A stretch of DNA of 64,000 nt, from contig JAZMZV010000154.1 in assembly GCA_045586185.1 (NCBI GenBank), positions 57,839-121,838 on the forward strand, written 5' to 3'. The position numbers were made by a program, and so were the translations under genes. This document shows positions 44,901 through 52,230 of the stretch, piece by piece (within the stretch, counting starts at the first letter, position 1; every line of letters begins with the position of its first letter). Below the pieces are notes generated by a model. It was given only the letters and a program-made list of their open reading frames with translations. It was not told the origin of the DNA and ran no database searches. This stretch comes from RUG11551 sp045586185 (lineage in GTDB: Bacteria > Planctomycetota > Planctomycetia > Pirellulales > Thermoguttaceae).

Positions 44901-46710
44901 CGTTGTCAGACATCTCCGAACCTTTAGAGGCGGTTCGAGTCTGAATAATGCTTGCCAGTTTTGACATCTTAAGAAGCTCAAATTTTGTAGCTTCCTGAAT
45001 GGCGGCGTCGCTCTTTCCGTCTTTACGCATGCTCTGAACGATATTAGCGAAATGACTGCGAAGAATCTTCATTTCAAGGTCAGCCATCGTTTCGCTGATG
45101 GGGTCAGTCGAGTAGTTGCGAACGACGAAATCAGCGAGCATAACCGCTCTGTAATTGTCCTGCTTGAGGAACATCATATAAACCGCCAGATAACGGTTGG
45201 AGTTCAATTGACGCAGTTGAGAGCCGGAGATGTCAATCGGACGGCGAAATTCTGCAAGCTCATAAAGCTTGAGGAATTTTTCTCCAGCTTCGAGCATCTT
45301 CTTTTGAACTGCCGCCTTTTCTTCGTCCGTTTGTGCGGAGGCGGAAGACGTTTGAATATCAGAGATTACTTCTCGAACCTGATTAAGCTCTTTGGTTAAT
45401 TCTGCATAGGTCATTTTCTCCGGAGGAACGTTTTCAACCGGACCGACAACGCCCAGCTTCGCCTTGACAGCTTTAGCATCGTCTTTAAACGGCGTTTTAG
45501 CAAGAATATCAAGGATTTCGAGCGTATTCTTGGCTAACAGAGCGTTTTGACGAGCTTTCTTTTGTTCGTCCGGCAGAGCGCTGATTTTGTCTGCGGCAAC
45601 GTCGCAGCCAGCCAACAACAGCTGTTGAGTAAGCAGTTGTCCCTGACGCGCGCTGGTATAGTCTTTTTCATACCATTCAGAAAAACGAGCCAAAGCCTGA
45701 TCGAGAATTTTCCCTTTCTTTTCCGGCTCTTTGTCATTCTTATACTTAACAGCAGACTGCAAGTAATACAGCAGCGCTTCGTCACGCATGGTTCGGTTGG
45801 CGGCGTTGTTGTCCAAAGTCAGCGTTTCATCGAAAATGCTCAGAGCGCCTTTGTCCATTTTGTTAGGATCTTCAAAGATGCCCTGGTCCATCATGATTCG
45901 ACCTTCGCGAACTCGAGCGTACAGACCAGCAATAAACGGCGGTTCAATCGCGCCATATTTTGTGAAGATTGTATTGTACTCTTTTCGGGATTTTTCCAAA
46001 AAGTCCTTGTATTCTTTAGAACCGACAGGATAGGTTTGAGCTATTTCATAATAAGCTCCTGCAACCGCCAGCCACGCCTGGAGAAAGTCTGTTACAGCTT
46101 CATCGTACTCTTCGCCTGTTTCTTTCTTTTCATCCTTGTATTTTTTAACAACGTCTCGAGCGCGTTTTTGGTTTGCTGAAAATTCATTTTGAGCTGCGGT
46201 AAACGAATCTCGAGAGATTTTCATCCATTCGTCTCTCTGTTCCTGTTTTTTGTTGGTAGACTTTACAGACAAGTCGCGATAAATCGTACCGCGCGCCATC
46301 ATCAAAGCCGCATATTGACTGGCGCATTCTCGAACGCGCGGGTGATTGGGATTTTCCTTGATGAACTTGGCAAAACTTTCATGGGCAGCGTCAATTTCTT
46401 TGAGCTGGTCGTCCTGAGACGCCTGAATGCCGGAATTGAGCATGTGAAGCCGCCCCATTTCCATGTCGTAAATGCTTTTGTATTCAGCAGGAATGGTTCC
46501 GTCCTGGTAAATTTTCTCCATATAGTAAATTGCAATGTCTGGATATCCAGATCCGCTGTCAACGTCTACAAGAGCGTTGACAAATTTTTCGGCTTGCGGC
46601 TGCGGAACGGCTGCCTGAGACGACGCTCCAGACAGGTTAAACGCAATAAAGCATACTGCGGCAAGGACGGCGCCTGAAACAGGGAAAAAAGTTCGGTGAG
46701 AACAATTCAT
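41911..46710 (-). CDS. Giant exported TPR protein with C-terminal membrane anchor and DLGF repeats
   Basis: A 1599-residue protein. Signal peptide MNCSHRTFFPVSGAVLAAVC to SSQAA, then about 1200 residues of TPR-like helical repeats (IAIYYMEKIYQDGTIPAEYK; YDMEMGRLHMLNSGIQASQ; ARCLATSEQYEEAIKKMGEI). Next comes an acidic Glu/Ala-rich stretch (about residues 1230-1310), then a transmembrane helix (VIYGILGGIGVLGLIIIIIA) with a basic stop KKKK. The cytoplasmic-side tail holds three (K/V)(V/I)DLGF motifs and four to five copies of a 13-residue PAPRPAGQQPAGK-like repeat. GAGG precedes the ATG. It probably organises an envelope complex; the tail motifs look like peptide-binding sites. Confidence 0.85.
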   Translation of the reverse strand: MNCSHRTFFPVSGAVLAAVCFIAFNLSGASSQAAVPQPQAEKFVNALVDVDSGSGYPDIAIYYMEKIYQDGTIPAEYKSIYDMEMGRLHMLNSGIQASQDDQLKEIDAAHESFAKFIKENPNHPRVRECASQYAALMMARGTIYRDLSVKSTNKKQEQRDEWMKISRDSFTAAQNEFSANQKRARDVVKKYKDEKKETGEEYDEAVTDFLQAWLAVAGAYYEIAQTYPVGSKEYKDFLEKSRKEYNTIFTKYGAIEPPFIAGLYARVREGRIMMDQGIFEDPNKMDKGALSIFDETLTLDNNAANRTMRDEALLYYLQSAVKYKNDKEPEKKGKILDQALARFSEWYEKDYTSARQGQLLTQQLLLAGCDVAADKISALPDEQKKARQNALLAKNTLEILDILAKTPFKDDAKAVKAKLGVVGPVENVPPEKMTYAELTKELNQVREVISDIQTSSASAQTDEEKAAVQKKMLEAGEKFLKLYELAEFRRPIDISGSQLRQLNSNRYLAVYMMFLKQDNYRAVMLADFVVRNYSTDPISETMADLEMKILRSHFANIVQSMRKDGKSDAAIQEATKFELLKMSKLASIIQTRTASKGSEMSDNAWSIVCDSFIDIGDTKHGEAAMKKISEDSDKRADCEIRTGNLLWNSYLRGMNADLSVRPSKEKLAEYKTTSQKILQDGIDRMKKSMGADNEPTSNLVFAAFTLANQKLKSGDPAGALELLNDPQFGPLTLVKKDSPLVLKNELDIRSLRVALNALVAAQQLDDAKDIMELLEKRVEQSEDTAEGGKSKEEQLTNIYLTLGLELKENLEVFNREGQKEKAENLEKGFEVFLQRIADLPDIKFGQMYWVAQTYQSLGENEVSENKSVTDKAKALFGKAVDTYNGILKKVAEKEGFVQKPELTARIIDERLARCLATSEQYEEAIKKMGEILSKTPNNIDLQAEAVRCYQKWGESTADPEKSALYLKKALVGCGKDFLTTGQKDPKQDGKPAIWGWNTLANKMQTQLTKKHSQDPRVSDTYYEARLTISNIYLKQAEGIKDTAKQMERLQDAEKILLTTHRAFPTLNNEETFQKYDTQLKLVRTKMKALDPNIAVKGFSELETASGFAAKGDYQEAITRVMKELSNGRTRKETLERMQPTLAGYYSKWGEKSEKDDPKKAMELYELSLNGDPNQLNEAGKQIFIGWNGYLKAITNDKGEPIRNSDPDQDKFLDYLQARLAIAEIKYNIALLEIAAVQPKEEQPAEEQPADEQPQEDNAAEENAEEAPASEDVPEENAEVSETTAGETDAEAAEADAPAAEDAAAEEEAPAEEDTAETTQTTEEPAPAAENSAASNDANSNIPPKALQLFNEIETMLREDYDKYKSMEADAEILGNSDILQSYENLLRKVQEQLGKPVSGFAPPESLLPQKVEEEDAPEKPTDPKVIYGILGGIGVLGLIIIIIAFLPKKKKLVEKQNVNVTDGGIAVGSEKVEEKVDLGFAQQEGKAQDKIDLGFGGFNASDAPAPNGKIDLGFGPVQQDATFSFDFNKKPAQPAPAGKPAPRPAGQQPAGKPAPRPAGQQPAGRPAPRPNGQQPAGRPAPRPAGQPPQEKPQNPTDKQ

Positions 46711-47091
46711 GGATAAAACCTCGTTTGAATATATGAGTACGAACGGGAGCTGAACTAAACTTTACATTAAACAAAACTGAATAGTTTCTATTTTGTAAAG
46801 ACGAACAAGGTTCAACTTCTGTAGCAATAAAATTCTTCTCTTTAAATTTAAACAGAATTTTGCTAATAGCAATACGCCCAGCAAGAAAAATTCCCCATTT
46901 TTGAAAAAATTTTTGATTTTTCTTGTCTTTTCAACGGGAATTGGCAATTTTTTCTCCATTTTTTAGTTCATAATTCGTCTAATATTGTAAAATAAGGGGT
47001 AATGTCAATGAAGATATTAATTGACGTAATTCCCCCTATTTTGACTTATTAGAGAGTCCAGGACAACTTACTAAAAATACAAAGAACTGAC
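46711..47091. other. AT-rich divergent intergenic region
   Basis: Lies between the divergent TPR and 47092 genes. A minus-strand TTGACA (47003-47008) with only a weak -10 (ATATTA at 17 bases) might drive the TPR gene, giving a leader of about 260 bases. A 65-codon minus-strand frame (46762-46959) is basic and AT-biased and is not supported as a gene. Confidence 0.4.
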
Positions 47092-47937
47092 ATGGCTATT
47101 AAAATAATCAACGCTAAAGCGCTTTTAATTGTTTTATTTCTTGGCGTTATTATCATCATAATTACAGAAGCAACGATGCACTCGGATCGTTGGGCGTGGA
47201 TGACTCAGGAAACCATTCCTGGCGAAGAGACTGAAATCAAACCGTTGGAACAGCGGGTATACTATCCCGGCGTTGATCAGGATGCGCTTAAGAACGTTAT
47301 AGACAACAGCTACTGGGTTTCTTCAGACTATCCTTCATGGAAAAATCTCATTGAGATTTTGCGCGACGTTCCGCAGTCTGAACTGAACAAGTATTCTTTC
47401 GGGCACGTTCCCTTTGTTCAGCTCAAGTCGACGCCGAAAACGTTTCGCGGCGTTTTAATTAACGTTCGAGGAAACGCCCGGCAGTGCGTTCCTATCAAGC
47501 AGACCAATAAAGACCTTGGCGTAGAAAACATCTATCAGATCGCTCTTTCTCCCGACAGTTCGCCGTCCGAACCGATTATCATTAATTCTATCAGCATTCC
47601 ACCCGGATTTCCAACGGGAGAAGATATTGAACCGCAGCGAATTGAATGTACGGGATTTTTCCTCAAACGCTGGGTTTATCCCGCTCAGGAAGACGTCATG
47701 GCAGCCCCGCTGATTCTGGCAAAAGGGTTTTCCTGGCAAGAGCCGGTTAAAGCCTCCAAATCGGACGGCGAGCCGTCTTCCTGGCTTATTTTGGGCGTTA
47801 CAATTTTAGGCGCTGTTATTATTTACTTTCTTATTGAGTTGAGAATAAAAGCATCGTTGCCGCCAAAACCGAGAAAGATTCCCGTTGAAGAGTTTGTCTT
47901 TACGCCGCCGACAGAGGATGAAGGCAATAGGCAGTAG
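47092..47937 (+). CDS. Two-helix membrane protein, unknown
   Basis: A 281-residue protein with an N-terminal membrane helix (ALLIVLFLGVIIIIITEA), an extracytoplasmic domain of about 190 residues (SFGHVPFVQLKSTPKTFRGV; RIECTGFFLKRWVYPAQEDV), a second helix (WLILGVTILGAVIIYFLIEL) and a short tail (IPVEEFVFTPPTEDEGNRQ). The last residues and the stop codon are encoded by a GGCAATA/GGCAGTA array, so the original end may have been altered. The central domain has a small beta-barrel look (RGVLINVRGNARQ), but I do not recognise a family. Confidence 0.75.
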   Translation: MAIKIINAKALLIVLFLGVIIIIITEATMHSDRWAWMTQETIPGEETEIKPLEQRVYYPGVDQDALKNVIDNSYWVSSDYPSWKNLIEILRDVPQSELNKYSFGHVPFVQLKSTPKTFRGVLINVRGNARQCVPIKQTNKDLGVENIYQIALSPDSSPSEPIIINSISIPPGFPTGEDIEPQRIECTGFFLKRWVYPAQEDVMAAPLILAKGFSWQEPVKASKSDGEPSSWLILGVTILGAVIIYFLIELRIKASLPPKPRKIPVEEFVFTPPTEDEGNRQ

Positions 47938-47980
47938 GCAGTAGTTTTTTAAATTCGGAATGCGGAATTACGCAAGCGTT
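47922..47980. repeat. Heptamer array supplying the stop codon of the preceding gene
   Basis: GGCAATA/GGCAGTA units (47924-47944) include the TAG stop at 47935-47937. They are followed by a degenerate spacer and CGCAAGCG (47971-47978). Confidence 0.85.
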
Positions 47981-48009
47981 GCTCATAATCCTCTCGCAAT
48001 TCATAAATA

Positions 48010-48046
48010 AAAAAACGCGAAGCGTATTCAACGCTTCGCGTTTTTT
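48010..48046. terminator. Bidirectional terminator
   Basis: AAAAAACGCGAAGCGT pairs with ACGCTTCGCGTTTTTT around a five-base loop. It serves the gene at 47092 and convergent gap. Confidence 0.9.
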
Positions 48047-48070
48047 GTTAATCCGAAATCTCTAATTAAC

Positions 48071-49081
48071 TTAGAGGTTGGCGAGCTTTTCGATCAGGTC
48101 GGCAGCGCGATTGCTGTAGCCCCATTCGTTGTCGTACCAGGACAGGCACTTGAGCATGGTGTCGCCCATGACCATGGTCCACGGACCGGCGAAAATGCTG
48201 GAGTGGGGATCGTCGACGATGTCCTGCAGAACGATCGGGTCTTCGGTGTAATCGAGAATGCCCTTCATGGATCCTTCAGCAGCAGCCTTCATGGCGGCGT
48301 TGACGGCTTCCTTGGTTACCGGCTTGGCGGTTTCGACAACGAGGTCAACAATGGAACCGGTCGGGGTGGGGACGCGGATGGAGATACCGGTCAGTTTGCC
48401 CTGGAGTTCCGGAATGACCAGACCGACAGCTTTGGCGGCGCCGGTGGAGGTCGGGATCATGTTCATGGCAGCAGCGCGAGCGCGATAGGGATCCTTGTGC
48501 GGCAGGTCCAGAACGCGCTGGTCGTTGGTGAAGGAGTGAACCGTTGTCATCAAACCGCGGACAATGCCGAAGTTGTCGTTGATGACCTTGGCAAACGGAG
48601 CCAAGCAGTTGGTTGTGCAGGAAGCGTTGGAAACGTATTTCATGTCAGCGGTGAGCTGATCGTCGTTAACGCCCAAAACGCAGGTGAAGTCGGGTTCGGT
48701 AGCCGGAGCGGAGATGACGACTTTCTTGCAGCCTTTGTGGCTGTCGAAGCCGGGTTTGCCGTCAGCGGCGCGCTTCGTGAACAGACCGGTGGATTCCAGA
48801 ACAACGTCAACTCCGAGGTCGCCCCACGGAAGATTGCCCGGATCGCGTTCTTCGAAAACCTTAATCAACTTGCCATCGACAACCAGTCCTTCTTCGGTAG
48901 CAGTAACCGTGCCATTGAAACGACCGTGAACGCTGTCATATTTCAGCAGCGTCGCCAGCATGTCATTGCTGGTCAAGTCGTTGATTGCAACGACGTCAAA
49001 AACTTCGGGCTTGGCAGCCATGCAACGGAAAACCAAACGGCCGATACGACCAAAACCATTAATACCAACGCGAATCGCCAC
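48071..49081 (-). CDS. gap: Glyceraldehyde-3-phosphate dehydrogenase, type I
   Basis: NAD(P)-dependent glycolytic enzyme converting glyceraldehyde 3-phosphate to 1,3-bisphosphoglycerate. GTG start at 49081 with AAAGGAGAG upstream. 336 residues with the Rossmann motif GINGFGRIGRLVFR and the catalytic Cys155 in SNASCTTNCLAP. RVPTPTGSIVDLVVE and WYDNEWGYSNR complete the signature. Transcribed alone from a clear promoter to a bidirectional terminator. A long plus-strand open frame over this gene is antisense shadow. Confidence 0.97.
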   Translation of the reverse strand: MAIRVGINGFGRIGRLVFRCMAAKPEVFDVVAINDLTSNDMLATLLKYDSVHGRFNGTVTATEEGLVVDGKLIKVFEERDPGNLPWGDLGVDVVLESTGLFTKRAADGKPGFDSHKGCKKVVISAPATEPDFTCVLGVNDDQLTADMKYVSNASCTTNCLAPFAKVINDNFGIVRGLMTTVHSFTNDQRVLDLPHKDPYRARAAAMNMIPTSTGAAKAVGLVIPELQGKLTGISIRVPTPTGSIVDLVVETAKPVTKEAVNAAMKAAAEGSMKGILDYTEDPIVLQDIVDDPHSSIFAGPWTMVMGDTMLKCLSWYDNEWGYSNRAADLIEKLANL

Positions 49082-49140
49082 TGTATCTCTCCTTTAAATA
49101 ATAGGAACTACAAAAAATGCTTTTTGCGATTAATCCGCCC

Positions 49141-49205
49141 GGGAAACCCCTGTTTCCCTCCAGACGTTTTAATCAGTATTATAATATCGATTGCCGATTC
49201 TGCAA
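49141..49205 (-). promoter_or_regulatory. gap promoter and leader hairpin
   Basis: Minus-strand TTGCAG (49200-49205), a 16-base spacer and TATAAT (49178-49183); predicted start near 49171. The leader contains an imperfect hairpin GGGAAAC...GTTTCCC (49141-49157). Confidence 0.75.
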
Positions 49206-49320
49206 GGGGGGAGGGGGAATCAGACAAGAAATATCTTCCTAATTTATAGCGTCATTTAAAATAGGGGCTATTTATCGACCGTTAAGAGCGTCTTTTTTCC
49301 TGCTTGCTCATATTTTCTCT

Positions 49321-50415
49321 TTACGCCAAAGCGCGTTCCAGTTTCAGAACGGTCTTTTTGAGCTGGGGATCGGTTTCGATTTTTTGAGTGAAGTTTCTCA
49401 ACGTATGGATTATTGTAGAATGATCTCGACCGCCGAGGTAGTCTGCCAGCTGTTCCAGAGTAAAGCTGCCCAGCTTGCGTCCTAAATAGACGACGGCGCC
49501 GCGGGTTAATACGGACGTCTTGCGGCGGGACGAGCTTTTCAAGTCTGCCAGCGTGATTCCAAATTCTTTTACCGCCAGTTTGGCGATGTCGTGAATTTTC
49601 AGCGGCTCTCTGTCGGCGGAAGTCTGAGACGCCCAAAGAATAAGATGAGATTCCGTAATGCCGTTGGCGATTGTTTCCGGTTCTGTCAACGCCTGACGAT
49701 AACCCATATCGAGACGTAGCAGTTCGCCCTTGACGGCGGTAATCGACAGATGCCCTCTGGACGCAACCCAGGACGCGATAAAATCGGAGTAGTCCGGCGG
49801 CAGAAGCAGTTTTTTCAGCGCGTCTTGAGCGTAGGCGCGGCAGAGTTCTTCGTCCGGCGACTCTGTTTTAATCAGCGCGCCGCTTTGCATTCGTTTGACC
49901 AGTTTCGCGTTCCAGCCCTCAGACTGCTCGTCTTCGTTAACGGACATCAAAACCGGAACCTGCTTTTCCGCAAGCGTATCGAGAATGAAAACCAGCTCTT
50001 CCTGAGCGTCCGGCTCTTGCAACAACTGTTGAATGTTCGTTATCGCCAGAAACCGCAGGGCGCGAAAACGCTCCTCGAAGTCGGAAAACGTTCGGGTCAG
50101 CTGAGCGTTGCGAAAATCCCGGTAGAAGTCCGGCGCGGTAATATAGAGCGACTTTAATCGCGGGTGGCTGCGAACCCACGTCCAGTAGACGCCTGAAATC
50201 CAGCCCGTCTTCCCGGTATGAGTCGGCCCAACGAGCGTGACGGGAAACCATGCAGAATGGCTTTCTGCAATTGACCTGTCCGGATTTACCAGCGCTGACG
50301 TCAGCGGCGCCAATAGACGATTGGAACGGCTGAAGAAGAACGGAGCGATTGTCCACGCCCGAACTCCGCCGCCGTCCTTAAACGTCGGTATCGACAGGTC
50401 AATTTGTGTAACCAT
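49321..50415 (-). CDS. DnaA-like protein with degenerate AAA+ core
   Basis: A 364-residue protein shorter than DnaA (about 450). The Walker A reads GPTHTGKT at residues 63-70. Where DnaA has a Walker B LLIDDI-type motif this protein has RFLAITNIQQLLQ, so ATP hydrolysis may be lost. The C-terminal DNA-binding domain is well kept: ARGAVVYLGRKLGSF-type helix then LEQLADYLGGRDHSTIIHTL, the domain IV signature that reads DnaA boxes. The DnaA N-terminal domain I is missing. No DnaA-box cluster or dnaN was noticed nearby, so this is more likely a paralogous regulator (compare Hda/DiaA-type roles) than the initiator at an origin. Confidence 0.75.
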   Translation of the reverse strand: MVTQIDLSIPTFKDGGGVRAWTIAPFFFSRSNRLLAPLTSALVNPDRSIAESHSAWFPVTLVGPTHTGKTGWISGVYWTWVRSHPRLKSLYITAPDFYRDFRNAQLTRTFSDFEERFRALRFLAITNIQQLLQEPDAQEELVFILDTLAEKQVPVLMSVNEDEQSEGWNAKLVKRMQSGALIKTESPDEELCRAYAQDALKKLLLPPDYSDFIASWVASRGHLSITAVKGELLRLDMGYRQALTEPETIANGITESHLILWASQTSADREPLKIHDIAKLAVKEFGITLADLKSSSRRKTSVLTRGAVVYLGRKLGSFTLEQLADYLGGRDHSTIIHTLRNFTQKIETDPQLKKTVLKLERALA

Positions 50416-50473
50416 TGAAGATTAAGTAATCAGGTTCTTCCAGTAAGTAAGCGCCTAGAGTTTGTGCAGGTCA

Positions 50474-50645
50474 GTCCGTTCACGGATTTTACGGATTAAA
50501 CGGATTTTCACCGATTGGTTATTATAAATTCATTATTTCTAAAACTATTCCAAGTATTTAATAAACCTTTGATTTATAATAATGAATTCTGAGCAAAGTT
50601 AATCAATCGGTGTGAATCCGTCTCATCCGTGTCTTCCGTGTGGGA
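50474..50645. repeat. Long imperfect inverted repeat, MITE-like
   Basis: The left arm (50474-50518) and right arm (50599-50645) are complementary runs built on ATCCGT words (ACGGATTAAACGGATTTTCA; GAATCCGTCTCATCCGTG), each ending in CCGATTGG or CAATCGG. The middle is AT-rich and also self-complementary (TTATAAATTCATTA; TAATAATGAATTC). No coding sequence. Confidence 0.7.
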
Positions 50646-50713
50646 CAAAAATCGAGACCCTAAATAAACCATATTTTAGCTCACTGGCGCCTACTTGTCA
50701 GATTAACCAAAGC

Positions 50714-52018
50714 TTATTGAAATTTCGTCAAGCCCGGGAGCGGAACGTTGTACATGTTCTTAACCGGGGCGTAAGTAACGCCTTCAATTGGAACGCACGG
50801 CGGAACGGCGTCTGGCGTATATTCCGACGGCGCCAGAACCTTCTTGGAATTGAGAATCTGCTCCCAGGAAAGCTTCTGACCGGTATAGCACGCCTCGCGT
50901 CCGAGGATTGCCATAATCGTGCTGTATGAGGAATACTCAACGCAGTTTAACGCCTTGGAATTGCGAATCGAATCGTACATGGCGATGTGCTCTTCGAGGT
51001 GTCCATCGTTGACGCGCGCTTTTCTGTCAAAGCTCCAAAGAACGTTTCCGTTCAGGTCGATGATTTTGTACTCCATCGCGCTGGCGTGTCCTTTGGTTCC
51101 TAAAATACGGCATTGCATTTCGTTAAAGCAGCCGTTAATCTGACGGCAGCACGAATGGACTTTCACGCCGTTGGGATAATCGAATGTAACGCTCATCTGA
51201 TCGTAGATGTCGCCGTACGCCGGCTGATCCACGCGGACGGAACGAGCGCCCATGCCCCATGCGGATTGCGGCAGACCGATAATCCAGTTCGCCTTGTCGA
51301 GCGTATGAACGTGCTGTTCGACGTTGTAGTCTCCGGAAAGCCATGTAAAGTTGTACCAGTTGCGGTTCTGGAACATCATTTCCGTGTCCTGCGGCTGACG
51401 TGGACGCGTCCACAAACGATTGGTTAAGTAGGAACAAGAGATCTCGCGAACCTCGCCAATCATGCCGTCAAGAACCCGGTTCATGGTCTCAACGACGCGC
51501 TTGTCGTAACGAAAATGCAGACCGGAAACGACGGTCAGACCTTTTTCCGCCGCTTTCTTGCCTGTTTCCAGGAAAGAGAGAATGCCGGGAACGTCAACGC
51601 CGTTGGGCTTTTCAAAGAAGACGTGTTTGCCAGCTTCAACCGCCGCGGCAAATTGAATCGGGCGGTAATGCGGCGAGGTCGCCAAAAGAACAACGTCACA
51701 GTTTTCAATAACGCCTTTGTAGTTGTCAAATCCTGAAAATACGGTATCCTGAGTCGCCTTGCAGCGGGGATTTTTCTTATATTGATCAAACGTTCTCTGA
51801 GCGGTTTCTGGGAACAAATCTCCAAACGCGGTAACGACCGTATTGGGATCCGCTTCGAGAGTGTTCGCCAAAGCGCCTCGACCGCGTCCGCCGCAGCCAA
51901 CCAGACCAACGCGAAGGATGTCAGAACCTTCCGCATGAGCGCTGCGCGCTATGGAAAGCGTACTAACGGCGGCAGCGCCGACAGCCGCGGTTTTCAAAAA
52001 ATCACGACGATTTGTCAT
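50714..52018 (-). CDS. Gfo/Idh/MocA oxidoreductase, Tat-exported, copy 1
   Basis: NAD(P)-dependent sugar or polyol dehydrogenase family. 434 residues with twin-arginine signal MTNRRDFLKTAAVGAAAVST, then the nucleotide-binding RVGLVGCGGRGRGALAN and the family EKP motif FFEKPNGVD. QHVHTLDKANWI carries the conserved His/Asp/Lys positions of the C-terminal domain. AAGGAG precedes the ATG. The next upstream gene, 52231-53535, has exactly the same length and is clearly a tandem duplicate. Such exported enzymes are abundant in Planctomycetes, and natural substrates are unknown. Confidence 0.93.
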   Translation of the reverse strand: MTNRRDFLKTAAVGAAAVSTLSIARSAHAEGSDILRVGLVGCGGRGRGALANTLEADPNTVVTAFGDLFPETAQRTFDQYKKNPRCKATQDTVFSGFDNYKGVIENCDVVLLATSPHYRPIQFAAAVEAGKHVFFEKPNGVDVPGILSFLETGKKAAEKGLTVVSGLHFRYDKRVVETMNRVLDGMIGEVREISCSYLTNRLWTRPRQPQDTEMMFQNRNWYNFTWLSGDYNVEQHVHTLDKANWIIGLPQSAWGMGARSVRVDQPAYGDIYDQMSVTFDYPNGVKVHSCCRQINGCFNEMQCRILGTKGHASAMEYKIIDLNGNVLWSFDRKARVNDGHLEEHIAMYDSIRNSKALNCVEYSSYSTIMAILGREACYTGQKLSWEQILNSKKVLAPSEYTPDAVPPCVPIEGVTYAPVKNMYNVPLPGLTKFQ

Positions 52019-52045
52019 ATAAACTCCTTTTTATAATGATAAAGG

Positions 52046-52089
52046 CTGGGAATTCTCTGGGAATCTTCTGGGAAATTGCTGGGGAGATT
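52046..52089 (-). promoter_or_regulatory. Four 11-base direct repeats upstream of copy 1
   Basis: CTGGGAATTCT, CTGGGAATCTT, CTGGGAAATTG and CTGGGGAGATT are consecutive 11-base units, followed by the inverted word CTTTCCCAG. They lie 28-71 bases before the ATG at 52018 and are phased at about one helical turn, like an operator array. Confidence 0.55.
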
Positions 52090-52132
52090 CTTTCCCAGAA
52101 ACCACCCTGCGATTTTACAGGATAATCTAAAA

Positions 52133-52196
52133 AAGAGCGGAGAGACAATCGTTGAACAGCAAATCGCTTAAAACGGATTCTCTCCCTCGCTCTTTA
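52133..52196 (-). terminator. Terminator after Gfo/Idh/MocA copy 2
   Basis: On the minus strand AAGAGCGAGGGAGAGA pairs with TCTCTCCGCTCTT, then a T-run. The loop is long (about 35 bases). Confidence 0.6.
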
Positions 52197-52230
52197 CGAT
52201 TAATTGCCTGCTAAGCAAGCAGTTCTAAAA

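Noticed and set aside
48203..49249. 348-codon plus-strand frame
   Set aside because: Antisense to GAPDH.
49321..50713. Replication origin beside the DnaA-like gene
   Set aside because: No cluster of TTATCCACA-type boxes, no dnaN or gyrase genes, and the protein is degenerate.
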